Below, piece by piece: positions 1 through 8,199 of a DNA stretch of 64,000 bases. The translations under genes and the position numbers were made by a program. The stretch's first letter is position 1; every line of letters starts with the position of its first letter. The notes beneath the pieces were generated by a model, which was not told the origin of the DNA, did no database searches, and saw only the letters and a list, made by a program, of their open reading frames with translations. Location: contig CAZOAJ010000007.1 of assembly GCA_964577935.1 (NCBI GenBank), positions 57,896 to 121,895 of the forward strand, written 5' to 3'. Source of the stretch: JABDGV01 sp964577935 (GTDB lineage Bacteria; Chlamydiota; Chlamydiia; Chlamydiales; FEN-1388).

Positions 1-338
1 AATTCCTCCACGAAGTCATTTGGGTTGTTAAGGCCTAAAATTTCTAGACGTTCTACAGCAGAGAACGAGTCCAGAGACACGGCATCCATAAATGAATGCT
101 CTATGGCGTTTTCAAACAAATGATTGTCACAGGCTTCATGAACCAGGTGGGCGAGCTCATCCGCAGAACAACTTTTAAAAAGTGTTTTTTGTTCTTCTTG
201 TGGAGAGTTTATTAATGTTTTCCTCAGAATTTCTAAAGGCCTCAAGCTATCATGAGCCGCTCCAGAATATTCAGGGATCTTAATCTGTAAATTTTTGAAT
301 TGTTCGGATAGATTTCGCTTTATTGCTTGTTTGTGCAT
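1..338 (-). CDS. Hypothetical protein, N-terminal part (cut by window edge)
   Basis: An open frame runs on the minus strand from an ATG at 338 to the window edge, giving about 112 residues with no stop. The protein starts MHKQAIKRNL and is rich in Leu, Glu, Ser and His, with a likely helical character and no signal peptide or membrane segment in the visible part. I do not recognise a family. There is no strong Shine-Dalgarno in front of the ATG, so the start is tentative. It lies 38 bp downstream of the metal-transporter permease on the same strand and could be the last gene of that operon or separate. Confidence 0.5.
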   Translation of the reverse strand, partial: MHKQAIKRNLSEQFKNLQIKIPEYSGAAHDSLRPLEILRKTLINSPQEEQKTLFKSCSADELAHLVHEACDNHLFENAIEHSFMDAVSLDSFSAVERLEILGLNNPNDFVEE

Positions 339-376
339 GAGAAGATTCCAGTGCGCGCAGGAGCTTGGTGAGAAGT

Positions 377-1198
377 TTATTTTCGAGTTATGAGGAAGGT
401 CCCATAAACAAAAGCCGAACTTAATGCTGTTGTTGCTCCAAGTGGCCAATCAAGATGGTATGACATGAAAAAACCTCCGATGTAGGCAAAAAGAGATGTT
501 AGGACTGCTCCAAAGATCATCGAGCTGAATCGTTTTGCCACAAGGCCAGAAGTCATGGCAGGGAGGGTGAGCATTGCTATGACTAATATAGCTCCAACTA
601 CTGACATGAGAATAACAACAGTGACAGCGATCAATGAGGTGAGGGCATAGTCCAGTTTTTTTGTGGGAATGCCTTGAATCTTAGCTTGATCTGCATCAAA
701 CGAGAGAGCAACAAGGGGCATGAAAAGGCCCGATGTAAAGAGGCAGATAAGCATTGCTAATGCAAAAAGAGCCCAGACGTCACTTGAAGAACTCCAGAGA
801 ATATTTCCTAAAAGATAATTCATCAGCTCCATGTTATATCCAGGCGTTTTGGATATGAACACGATACCTATTGCCATGCCGATGGACCATACAGCGCTAA
901 TTGCTGCGTCTTCGCGCTCTTTATGATGGTGTTTAAGATACGTAATAATAGTTGAGGCAATGAGTGCGGCGATAAGAGCTCCAAACATTGGAGGGCAAAA
1001 ATAGCCTAAAACCCGATCTGTCCATAGAGCAAGTCCAAGACCTCCAAGGACGGCATGGGAAATGCTTCCTGCAAGAGAGCTCATTCTTCGTGTGACAACA
1101 AAGCTTCCCATCACCCCGCCTACGATTGACGCTAAGAGAGCAGATATGAGAATAGGCAAAAAAATAGGATTGAGAAATGGTTGGAAAAAATCGCTCAT
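377..1198 (-). CDS. Metal ABC transporter permease (ZnuB/TroC family)
   Basis: This is the inner-membrane permease of a zinc, manganese or iron importer of the ZnuABC/TroABC class, about 273 residues with eight or so hydrophobic segments. The start at 1198 (MSDFFQPFLN) is chosen because AGGAGG lies just upstream and the ATG overlaps the stop of the ATPase gene by four bases (ATGA); a longer in-frame extension to 1312 runs deep into the ATPase gene and is unlikely. Family features include the RRMSSLAGSISHAVLGG segment (ATPase-contact loop) and the GAILVIAMLTLPAM segment. It is the third gene of the operon binding protein, ATPase, permease. Chlamydia carries a similar set (CT415-CT417, from memory). 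The metal cannot be decided from the permease. Confidence 0.93.
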   Translation of the reverse strand: MSDFFQPFLNPIFLPILISALLASIVGGVMGSFVVTRRMSSLAGSISHAVLGGLGLALWTDRVLGYFCPPMFGALIAALIASTIITYLKHHHKEREDAAISAVWSIGMAIGIVFISKTPGYNMELMNYLLGNILWSSSSDVWALFALAMLICLFTSGLFMPLVALSFDADQAKIQGIPTKKLDYALTSLIAVTVVILMSVVGAILVIAMLTLPAMTSGLVAKRFSSMIFGAVLTSLFAYIGGFFMSYHLDWPLGATTALSSAFVYGTFLITRK

Positions 1199-1965
1199 GA
1201 ACCCCTCCTTGGAAGTTGCACCAAATGCTGCTCTGGGGTTTCTATAAGTGGATAATGGTAGAGTCCTAATGCAAAGTGTTCGCATACCTCTTTTGTTTGC
1301 ATGACAGTGCACTTTCCTTGGACACAGAGAATTTTTTGTACGTGTTCGATGATCGCTCGTAGGTTGTGGGTCACCATGATGATGGTTATATGTTTCGATA
1401 GTCGTCCAAGCAACTCAAGAATTGAGGCTTCTGCCTGAAAATCGACATTTGCTGTTGGTTCATCGAGCAAGAGGAGCTTTGGTTCTGATGCGAGAGCTCG
1501 GGCTATGAGAACGCGCTGAGTTTGTCCGCCTGAAAGGGCTCCAAAAGCGTGATTTGCTAGATCTTTGAGTCCTACTTCCTGCAGAGCCGTATGGGCTGCA
1601 TCGAAGTCCTTTTGAGAGTATTTGCAAAATATTCTGTGGTATTTGAGTCTTCCCTGTAGAACGACATCCAGCACAGTAAGAGGAAATTGTTTATCAAACT
1701 GTAAATGTTGGGGAACATAGCCAATTGAATTTGGATGGAGTGTAGGGGATTTCCCAAAGATACGAATTGTTCCCGAACTCGGTTCAATAAGCCCTAACAG
1801 AAGTTTGAGTAAGGTGCTCTTCCCTCCTCCATTGGGGCCTATGATCCCGATAAAATCATGTGCAAAAACTTGAAAGGATACTTCCTTGAGCACTACCTCT
1901 CCCTTCTGGTACCCAAAGGATACTTTATCACACTCAATGATCGCGCAAGAATCATGATTCCCCAT
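1195..1965 (-). CDS. Metal ABC transporter ATP-binding protein (ZnuC/TroB family)
   Basis: This is the cytoplasmic ATPase that powers the adjacent permease. It has a Walker A motif GPNGGGKST, a signature motif LSGGQ followed by TQRVLIARAL, a Walker B LLLLDEPTANVD and a switch histidine in VTHNL. The start at 1965 (MGNHDS) is preferred because AAGGAG lies about eight bases upstream; it overlaps the end of the binding-protein gene by 14 bp. The length of about 256 residues is normal for the family. Gene order and overlaps indicate one transcript with the binding protein and permease. Confidence 0.94.
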   Translation of the reverse strand: MGNHDSCAIIECDKVSFGYQKGEVVLKEVSFQVFAHDFIGIIGPNGGGKSTLLKLLLGLIEPSSGTIRIFGKSPTLHPNSIGYVPQHLQFDKQFPLTVLDVVLQGRLKYHRIFCKYSQKDFDAAHTALQEVGLKDLANHAFGALSGGQTQRVLIARALASEPKLLLLDEPTANVDFQAEASILELLGRLSKHITIIMVTHNLRAIIEHVQKILCVQGKCTVMQTKEVCEHFALGLYHYPLIETPEQHLVQLPRRGS

Positions 1966-2863
1966 CTGAATTCTCCTTAAGGCTTTTCTCATCAGCTTCT
2001 TGCAGCCTTAATTCGCATGAAAATGCTTCGGCAATAGCATCAAGAGATGTGAAATAGCTTTGACTGTAGGGCTCAAGTTCGACAGTGTTTAATTTGAGCT
2101 TTTCGGCAATGCGAAGAGCTGCTCGGCTTGGATATTCTTTTTGGGTAAAAATGGTGTGGGCATGAGCTTTTTCAATTGTCGTGAAGACATTTTCAAATTG
2201 CTTTGCAGATGGCTCTCGGCCCTCATGTTCAAGTGGAAACTGATGAATAGAAGGATAGGGTCTGAGCAAATATCCATAAGCCGGATGAGAGACTATTAAC
2301 GTTCCATGTTTTGAATAGAGGAATTCATGTATTTTTTTGTCTAATGCAGTCAATAACTGCAGCACTTTTTTCTCTCCCATGCGAATGGTAGCTTCTTCCT
2401 CAGGAAATGTTTGGATAAGTGCTGAGCATATTGTCGAAACTTGAGTTATCATCATCTGCGGATCCATCCATATATGTGGATCGAAATCGCTATCATGATC
2501 GTGATTATGGTGATGGCAACATCCGCAGCTTCCATTGATAAGATGAAGCCCTTTTCGAAGATCAACGATGAGAGGTTTTTGATTTTGGCCTTTAAAACTA
2601 TGGATAGCTTTTTGTTCAAAAGGTTCTCCGATAATAAACCAGATCGAAGCCTCTCTTAGTTCAGTCAGCTGTTTAGGAGTTGCTTCAAAGGTATGAGAAC
2701 TTGATCCTGCAGGAACAACTAAATGGACTTGGATATTTTCGCCAGCAAGTTCTTTCACGACTTCGAGATAGGGGGCAACAGATATCGCCACTGACTTGCC
2801 AACGAGTGCTTCTGGAGATAAGAAACTTATCAGATAAATACTTATAAGAAGAAAAAAATGCAT
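1952..2863 (-). CDS. Metal-binding periplasmic lipoprotein or protein (ZnuA/TroA family)
   Basis: This is the solute-binding component of the metal importer, 303 residues, with an N-terminal hydrophobic export signal (MHFFLLISIYLISFLS). A cysteine and histidine-rich loop, CGCCHHHNHDHD, is followed by DPHIWMDP, the conserved metal-ligand region of ZnuA proteins. A further ligand region, SHPAYGYLLRPY, and the C-terminal FTQKEYPSR match the cluster A-1 fold. The His-rich loop favours zinc over manganese, but this is an inference. No lipobox cysteine is evident. It is the first gene of the operon; the region 2864-3006 upstream, before the tRNA-Ser gene, would hold its promoter. Confidence 0.93.
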   Translation of the reverse strand: MHFFLLISIYLISFLSPEALVGKSVAISVAPYLEVVKELAGENIQVHLVVPAGSSSHTFEATPKQLTELREASIWFIIGEPFEQKAIHSFKGQNQKPLIVDLRKGLHLINGSCGCCHHHNHDHDSDFDPHIWMDPQMMITQVSTICSALIQTFPEEEATIRMGEKKVLQLLTALDKKIHEFLYSKHGTLIVSHPAYGYLLRPYPSIHQFPLEHEGREPSAKQFENVFTTIEKAHAHTIFTQKEYPSRAALRIAEKLKLNTVELEPYSQSYFTSLDAIAEAFSCELRLQEADEKSLKENSDGES

Positions 2864-3006
2864 AGAGTCGTTATTTCCTAACTAGTTTATCCACGAAATT
2901 GTAGAGCGTTTGATGAAATTTTCCTATAAAGATTCATTTTATCTCTCCTCTTAAAAGGATTTGGGTGCTAGACTATCTGAAATCTTTAGCCGACATCTTT
3001 AGTTGT

Positions 3007-3093
3007 GGAGGGGTGTCCGAGCGGCTGAAGGAGCGCGCTTGGAAAGCGCGTATACGTGAGAACGTATCGTGGGTTCGAATCCCACCCCCTCCG
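3007..3093 (+). tRNA. tRNA-Ser (anticodon GGA)
   Basis: The 87-nt sequence folds as a class II tRNA. The acceptor stem is GGAGGGG (3007-3013) with CCCCTCC (3086-3092) and discriminator G. The anticodon stem is CGCGC/GCGCG around loop TTGGAAA, giving anticodon GGA at 3041-3043. A long variable arm (TACGT...ACGTA) follows, and the T arm is GTGGG-TTCGAAT-CCCAC. The CCA end is not encoded. It reads UCC and UCU serine codons. Confidence 0.97.
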
Positions 3094-3135
3094 TCATTTT
3101 TCTTGCTCTTCTGGTCAATAAAGTCGTTATCTCGC

Positions 3136-4047
3136 TCAATTCAGTGATAAATCACCAATAGTCTCTGTCAACTGTCTAAAATATCTTGTGTCACAGTCAT
3201 CTTCTAAAGCCCAAATCCATGAAAGGACAGCTTTCAGTAGGCACCAATCAAGAATCTTTTGAGAAGGTACTCCAAAGATTTCAGCAAAATAGATGATGCG
3301 ATTGCTCATAATAATTTTTGCAGTGTTCAAAGAAAATAGTTCCGGAATTGGATTACATATAAAAGCTGCTGCCTCATAAGCGGGTTCGCCTACTACGCCT
3401 TTTGGGTCAATTACTATCCACGAGCCATCATTTTGTAGGATATTTTCATGATGTAGGTCTCCATGAAGTAATATCTCCTTTGTGGGCATTTGAAGGAGTC
3501 GATCGCGAACTTGTCTGGCTTGATGAAGATAGTGCTGTTCTATCTCCCAATCTTTGTCTAAGCAACTAAGCAAGTCTTTGATATGAGGAAAGGTATGCTT
3601 TAAAGGAATTGGTGCTAGGTGTAGCTGTTTCATTACACTCGAAGCGATTTCCATAGACTCGGTATCATTTTTTGGAAAATAGGGGCTTAAAGAGGTTCCA
3701 GGAATAGCTTGCTCTAGGAGAAGCATTCCCTTTTCTAGTGCAATAATCTCAACTGCTCCGAATTTTCTAAACGCTTTGAGTGCCTCGGCTTCCTGGCTTA
3801 ATCCATCAATATCTAGTCCAAGCTTCAAGACAATAGGTCGAACGCCTTGAAAACCCGACATCAGAAAGTGATAGTTTTGATTTAAAACTGGGGCAAGATT
3901 ATCCAAGCCATACATTGCCGAGATCCTGCGTACAATTTTAGGTAGGTTTTGAAGCCACTCTTTACCCTGTTTGCCATAGGCCATGAGGATGTATGAGGTG
4001 AAGTTCAACTGGTAATCTCCAAGATTATTATGGCGTTGTCTTTGCAT
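3136..4047 (-). CDS. APH(6)/hydroxyurea-type phosphotransferase family protein
   Basis: The 303-residue protein has the protein-kinase-like fold of small-molecule phosphotransferases. The catalytic loop is LLHGDLHHENIL and the metal-binding motif is VIDPKGVVGEPAYEAA, both typical of the aminoglycoside/hydroxyurea resistance kinase family (APH(6)). The N-terminal part has GFQGVRPIVLKLG, where the lysine would bind ATP. The natural substrate is unknown, and the fold is shared with fructosamine and choline kinases, so a resistance role should not be assumed. The start is uncertain: MAYGKQG at residue 23 is a possible alternative and neither site has a strong Shine-Dalgarno. The gene stands alone, convergent with the tRNA-Ser gene. 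Confidence 0.8.
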   Translation of the reverse strand: MQRQRHNNLGDYQLNFTSYILMAYGKQGKEWLQNLPKIVRRISAMYGLDNLAPVLNQNYHFLMSGFQGVRPIVLKLGLDIDGLSQEAEALKAFRKFGAVEIIALEKGMLLLEQAIPGTSLSPYFPKNDTESMEIASSVMKQLHLAPIPLKHTFPHIKDLLSCLDKDWEIEQHYLHQARQVRDRLLQMPTKEILLHGDLHHENILQNDGSWIVIDPKGVVGEPAYEAAAFICNPIPELFSLNTAKIIMSNRIIYFAEIFGVPSQKILDWCLLKAVLSWIWALEDDCDTRYFRQLTETIGDLSLN

Positions 4048-4106
4048 AAATTGAAGGCTTTATTATGCAGACATAGTGGCGATCTTGAAAGCTGTAACAT
4101 ATTCCG

Positions 4107-4143
4107 TTGATTATTAGTAAACTCGCATATAATATACATGTAT
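4107..4143 (+). promoter_or_regulatory. Putative promoter and palindrome upstream of the SRPBCC-marR pair
   Basis: TTGATT at 4107-4112 and TATAAT at 4128-4133 resemble sigma-70 elements, though the 15-bp spacing is short. The perfect palindrome ATACATGTAT at 4134-4143 lies directly after the -10 box and 15 bp before the SRPBCC start codon, a place where the MarR protein encoded downstream could bind and autoregulate. This is inferred from position only. Confidence 0.4.
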
Positions 4144-4158
4144 TTATAAAGGATATGT

Positions 4159-4584
4159 ATGTGGACCAAATCATTTAGCAAAACTTATCAAGGCGTAAAA
4201 AAAGAAGATGTCTGGGCGCTGTGGAAAGATATTAATAATTGGCCACAATGGCATGGCGATCTCGAGAGTTGTAAATTAGAGGGGGACTTCATTGTAGGGA
4301 ATCATTTTTTCTTACAACCGAAAGGGATGAAGCCTATAAAGATTTCGCTTACCGAAATCGAAGAAGGAACAAAGTTTACTGACTGCACAACCTTTTTCGG
4401 GGCTAAAATGTATGATACACATGCTATGGAAGAGACTCCAGAGGGATTAAAGCTTACAAATACTCTTGTAGTAACGGGTCCGCTTAAATGGCTATGGATT
4501 AAGCTTGTTGCTCAAAATGTTGCCGATACGGTTCCGAATGAGATGGATTCTCTTGTCAATCTTGCGAGGAAAATTCATGTCTAA
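4159..4584 (+). CDS. SRPBCC-family (START-like ligand-binding) protein
   Basis: The 141-residue protein has the pattern of the polyketide cyclase/SRPBCC superfamily: MWTKSFSKTYQG, then VWALWKDINNWPQWHGDLESC, then FTDCTTFFGAKMYDTHAMEETPEG and a long C-terminal helix. Such proteins bind a hydrophobic ligand in a helix-grip fold; no enzymatic activity can be assigned here. It overlaps the following marR gene by eight bases, so the two are co-translated. SRPBCC-MarR pairs are common, and the ligand may be linked to the signal that the regulator senses. No export signal is present. Confidence 0.82.
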   Translation: MWTKSFSKTYQGVKKEDVWALWKDINNWPQWHGDLESCKLEGDFIVGNHFFLQPKGMKPIKISLTEIEEGTKFTDCTTFFGAKMYDTHAMEETPEGLKLTNTLVVTGPLKWLWIKLVAQNVADTVPNEMDSLVNLARKIHV

Positions 4585-5026
4585 TCTCCCATTTGGTTTT
4601 GACAGGCCAGAAGACAGCCCAGGCTTTTTATTATGGCAAACAACCATGATATGGCAACGGCGTATTAGGAAGGCCCTCGATGCTCATGGGATCTCTCACG
4701 CTCAATTCGTGATTATGGCCAGTTTGTTATGGTTTGAAGCTCATAAATATGATCCGACGCAAATCCTTATCGTGAACTTGACGAAACTAGATAAAATGAC
4801 GGTCTCTAAGTCGCTGAAAAAACTCGCAGCTTTGGGGCTTGTTCATCGGATAGAGCACGAAAGAGATACGCGCGCTAAAAGTGTATCTCTCTCAGATAAT
4901 GGCAAAAATTTGGTGCGTTTACTGGTTCCTTTGATTGAACAAATTGATAGCAATTTTTTCGGCAAGGTTCACCAGATAGATCAAATCCGGCTTATTCAGA
5001 TTCTGGGAAAATTAACCATAGATTGA
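4577..5026 (+). CDS. MarR-family transcriptional regulator
   Basis: About 149 residues from the ATG at 4577 (MSNLPFGF), which follows GAGGAAAATTC, a usable Shine-Dalgarno; a longer frame starting at 4505 lies inside the SRPBCC gene and is rejected. The winged helix-turn-helix region (ILIVNLTKLDKMTVSKSLKKLAALGLVHR) followed by the wing ERDTRAKSVSLSDNG is characteristic of MarR proteins. It probably binds as a dimer to a palindrome; ATACATGTAT upstream of the operon is a candidate. The effector is unknown. Confidence 0.9.
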   Translation: MSNLPFGFDRPEDSPGFLLWQTTMIWQRRIRKALDAHGISHAQFVIMASLLWFEAHKYDPTQILIVNLTKLDKMTVSKSLKKLAALGLVHRIEHERDTRAKSVSLSDNGKNLVRLLVPLIEQIDSNFFGKVHQIDQIRLIQILGKLTID

Positions 5027-5181
5027 GTTTTTAAATTGAGTCATTATTTTTCTAGCAAAATGAGTACGGTCGGATTGAAAGGCATGTGTAATATTTTTTC
5101 TTTGTCCATTTCAGTGTGAATAGTCTGACATGGCTCTCCACAAGTGCTCTAAGAATTCCTCGTTTGAATGGTTACATTCTA

Positions 5182-5230
5182 TTGTTCAATCTGTTCAATA
5201 TTTATTGAACAGTGTATTATAATGAACAGT
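5182..5230 (+). promoter_or_regulatory. Operator-promoter of the AbiE-like cassette
   Basis: The perfect inverted repeat TGTTCAATA-TT-TATTGAACA occupies 5192-5211. A further direct half-site TTGTTCAAT sits at 5182-5190 and a related inverted half-site ATGAACAG at 5222-5229. The -10 box TATAAT (5218-5223) lies between the last two half-sites, so a protein bound here would cover the promoter. The Shine-Dalgarno AGGGG follows before the ATG at 5242. The layout fits autoregulation by the winged-helix protein encoded next. Confidence 0.65.
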
Positions 5231-5241
5231 AGGGGTTTTTT

Positions 5242-5970
5242 ATGAAAGGTCAGTTTCTCCTAGGTTCCAATGAAAAATCTGCTGAAGGCAATATCTACTC
5301 TAATAAATCCTCTCTTATTCTCGAATGGCTGCTAAGAGAGGGCGTGAATAACCAATCATTGTCCTTAAGAAAAGTAGCCAATGAGATAAGTGTAAGTCTT
5401 GGATTAGTACAACGCGTTTTTGAAATTCTAGTTTTGAAGGGAATTTTGCAAACAGAAGGAGTTAGAACTGCCAAAAAGTTTTTTCTTAAGAACCCAAAAC
5501 TCCTTCTTGAAAGCTGGTTAAACCAGTATAGCATCGTCAAAAAATGTAAAATGAGAACTTATCATTCTGGATTTCAAGATAAAGTAGAGCTTTTAGAAGC
5601 GCTGAAAAAATCAAATCTCATTCAAAAAGTCGCGTTAGCTCTCCATTCAGCAGCTGACGCGTATGGATGCAAAAACACTAATTTAAACACTCTTGAATTA
5701 TATCTACTTGATCCCTTGGTTAGACCACAAATTGAGAAAAAGTTGTTATTAGAGCCCCAAGAAAAAGGATATGAAGTCTTGCTAATTGAGCCTTACTATG
5801 AAAGTTTGCTCAAAGCTGCTTGCAATACAAGCCAAGATATTAGTGCTTCTCTGCCGATTTTGACTTTTTTGGATTTATACCATTTCCCCTTGCGTGGGCA
5901 AGAGCAGGCAGAATTTATGGCTGCACGTCTTCCTGAACTTAAGCGAATCTATAAGCGCGATAAATCATAA
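5242..5970 (+). CDS. Winged-helix regulator, AbiEi-like putative antitoxin
   Basis: The 242-residue protein opens with a winged helix-turn-helix (SLILEWLLREG, then LSLRKVANEISVSLGLVQRVFEILVLKGILQ, roughly residues 22-72). A C-terminal domain has no recognised motif but ends in a FLDLYHFPLRGQEQAEFMAARLPEL segment. The stop codon overlaps the start of the next gene (TAATG), so the two are translationally coupled. The partner is a nucleotidyltransferase-fold protein, the combination seen in AbiEi/AbiEii (type IV) toxin-antitoxin pairs. I assign the antitoxin-like role by architecture and context, not by close similarity to studied AbiEi. Autoregulation is suggested by the palindrome over the promoter. 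Confidence 0.7.
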   Translation: MKGQFLLGSNEKSAEGNIYSNKSSLILEWLLREGVNNQSLSLRKVANEISVSLGLVQRVFEILVLKGILQTEGVRTAKKFFLKNPKLLLESWLNQYSIVKKCKMRTYHSGFQDKVELLEALKKSNLIQKVALALHSAADAYGCKNTNLNTLELYLLDPLVRPQIEKKLLLEPQEKGYEVLLIEPYYESLLKAACNTSQDISASLPILTFLDLYHFPLRGQEQAEFMAARLPELKRIYKRDKS

Positions 5971-6749
5971 TGATATCCAATCAAGAAGACAAAATCATTT
6001 CAGAATTTTTAGATTCGATTGGCCCCTGGCGGGATTTGATTGTCATTGGAGGTGGTTTTGCGCTTTTTATCTACAAACTTTATTTGGCAGATCAAAAATT
6101 GAAGAACCTACCAATAGGAACAAGAGATATCGATTCACTTATTCCTCGGAAGATTCCAGAATTATCACAAAAGAACATTCAAAATTATCTTCGAGAAGCT
6201 GGTTTCAGTCATGTTTTTAAAGATGTAAGTCATCCGGCAACGGAAGCTTATGTCAAGGAAATTGCGGGCTCGGAAGTTGAAATCGAATTTTTGACCGACG
6301 ATTCAGTTAGGAAGGACAAAACTAAAAATGTCGTCATTGCTGGAGTAGTTGCTCAACCGCTTAGCTATTTAACCTTAAGTTTGCAGACAACCATAAAATT
6401 TCATACCTACTCAAATGTCACAGGAAATGTGGTTACACCTGGAGCTTGGATATTCCATAAGGGTCTTACATTTACGAAACGCAAAAACGCTTTAAAGAGC
6501 CTTAAGGATCTCTACGGCATTTGGTACGTAACCTCTCAGTTGGGCGATTTTTCTGAAAGTGCTCTAGATGAATTCAGCGCACTTGCAAAACAGCATTCAA
6601 AATGGTTTAAAACTTTTCAGAAAAATTTACAAACTTGGCTTAACAATGCATCTCCGAGTGATTGGTCTAAGTTAGAATTGCAAGACCCTTCTGGCAGATT
6701 ACGCAAACTTAATTTTGAACAAATTATGAAAAAGCTTAGGACAGCCTAA
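5970..6749 (+). CDS. Nucleotidyltransferase-fold protein, AbiEii-like putative toxin
   Basis: The 259-residue protein carries a minimal nucleotidyltransferase signature: LIVIGGGFALFIYKL at about residues 23-37, then TRDIDSLI at about 51-58. A likely third catalytic acid lies in VEIEFLTDD near residue 100. The GG-x-TRDxD pattern is that of the AbiEii/MNT-like families rather than of tRNA or polyA enzymes. Together with the winged-helix gene upstream it forms a two-gene operon with toxin-antitoxin architecture. Whether it modifies tRNA, another nucleic acid or a protein cannot be told. A 108-bp spacer separates it from convergent rarA. Confidence 0.72.
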   Translation: MISNQEDKIISEFLDSIGPWRDLIVIGGGFALFIYKLYLADQKLKNLPIGTRDIDSLIPRKIPELSQKNIQNYLREAGFSHVFKDVSHPATEAYVKEIAGSEVEIEFLTDDSVRKDKTKNVVIAGVVAQPLSYLTLSLQTTIKFHTYSNVTGNVVTPGAWIFHKGLTFTKRKNALKSLKDLYGIWYVTSQLGDFSESALDEFSALAKQHSKWFKTFQKNLQTWLNNASPSDWSKLELQDPSGRLRKLNFEQIMKKLRTA

Positions 6750-6857
6750 TTCCTCAAAAAGAAGAGGTGCAAACTATGACATTCTCGAGCCCTTTTCAAC
6801 TCTTGGCTGCGTAACATGAGTGAGTTAATGGGCTGTACAACTTATTCCTGTATGGCT

Positions 6858-8114
6858 CTAATCATCAAGAAGTTTGTTTTTCTTCAAGCGTAGCCTTGTA
6901 AAATATTCAAGACGTTTTTTTAATTCTCGCTCAAAGCCTCTTTCTACGGGATGATACATCTCTTCAGGCTTCATCTCTTCTGGGAAGTAGTTTTGACCAG
7001 AAAAGGCATCTTCAAGATCGTGATCCCATACGTACCCTTTACCAAAACCTTCTTTCTTCATCCAGGAGGTTTCAGCGTTGATGATAGTTTTTGGAGGAAG
7101 AAAATGCGCTGTCTTTTTAGCTCTCTCCCGTGCTTGAGAAAAAGCTGTGTATCCTGAAGCACTCTTAGGGCTTAAAGCGAGATAGATTACGGTTTGAGCT
7201 AGAGCCAAATCACCTTCTGGACTACCCATGACTTCATAAGCTTTTTGTGCTGAAAGAGCAACATGGAGGGCTTGAGGGTCTGCAAGTCCTATATCTTCAA
7301 CTGCCATTCGTATAAGTCTTCTTGAGATGTATAGAGGGTCTTCGCCTCCTTCAAGAAGTCTTGCAAGCCAATAGAGGGCTGCGTCTACGTCTGATCCTCT
7401 TACCGATTTATGGAGAGCTGAGATGTAAATGTATCTTCCTTCGCCAAATACGGATGAACGATAATCTAAAAGATCTTTGAGGTTTGATTCATCGAAATCA
7501 GGAATTTCTCGAATTTGTTCGATTTTGTTTAAGAGTTTCCTAGCATCTCCTTGAACGGATTCAGCAAGCATTGCCTTTGAAGCATCTGAAAGATGAATCG
7601 GTCCTATTTTGGCCTCTATTCTGTCGATTAAGGCAAGAAGCTCTTCTTGAGAGAGCGATTTTAATGTGAGAACAAATAGGCGTGAAAGAAGAGCAGGAGA
7701 TAGCTCAAATGATGGATTTTCTGTTGTTGCACCTACAAGCACTATTAAGCCAGTTTCTATTCCGTGAAGGAGGAGATCTTGCTGGGGTCTCAAAAGTCTA
7801 TGTATTTCATCAATCCAAAGGATCGTTGGGCGAAAGAGGGGCTCATTTCTACTTCTCTCAAGAACCTGTTTAATGTCACTTGAAGAGGCTTGAGATGGGA
7901 TAAGAGAGCTTATTGGTTGCGAGAATGACTTAAGATAGAGTTTCGCGATTGTTGTTTTTCCCGAGCCTGGTGGACCATAAAGGAGGATATTTTTAGGTTT
8001 CTTGGATTGGATAGAGCGAAGAATTTGTCCATCGGTCGAAAGAATGTGAGATTGACCAACAATGGAATCCCATGAGGACGGACGAAGTTGTTCGCTTAAA
8101 GGCAGGTGCGACAT
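6858..8114 (-). CDS. rarA: Replication-associated recombination protein A (RarA/MgsA, AAA+ ATPase)
   Basis: The 418-residue protein is a clamp-loader-like AAA+ ATPase that acts at stalled replication forks. It begins PLSEQLRPSSWDSIVGQ, followed by Walker A LLYGPPGSGKTT, Walker B ILWIDEIHR, sensor 1 VLVGATTENPSF and the arginine finger region SPALLSRLFVL. The C-terminal half has the RarA-specific SVRGSDVDAALYWLARLLEGGEDP and RMAVEDIGLADP segments. Length and domain order are normal. It is transcribed alone on the minus strand, convergent with the AbiE-like pair. Confidence 0.96.
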   Translation of the reverse strand: MSHLPLSEQLRPSSWDSIVGQSHILSTDGQILRSIQSKKPKNILLYGPPGSGKTTIAKLYLKSFSQPISSLIPSQASSSDIKQVLERSRNEPLFRPTILWIDEIHRLLRPQQDLLLHGIETGLIVLVGATTENPSFELSPALLSRLFVLTLKSLSQEELLALIDRIEAKIGPIHLSDASKAMLAESVQGDARKLLNKIEQIREIPDFDESNLKDLLDYRSSVFGEGRYIYISALHKSVRGSDVDAALYWLARLLEGGEDPLYISRRLIRMAVEDIGLADPQALHVALSAQKAYEVMGSPEGDLALAQTVIYLALSPKSASGYTAFSQARERAKKTAHFLPPKTIINAETSWMKKEGFGKGYVWDHDLEDAFSGQNYFPEEMKPEEMYHPVERGFERELKKRLEYFTRLRLKKNKLLDD

Positions 8115-8199
8115 CTACTTTCACTTTGAGTATCTGGGTGTATTCGGTGTAGGATTATATCATTTAATTTTCAATTAAATCGCGATATTATTTGATATA

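Noticed and set aside
2965..3147. Plus-strand frame over the tRNA-Ser gene
   Set aside because: It is read through a clear tRNA and has no protein-like feature.
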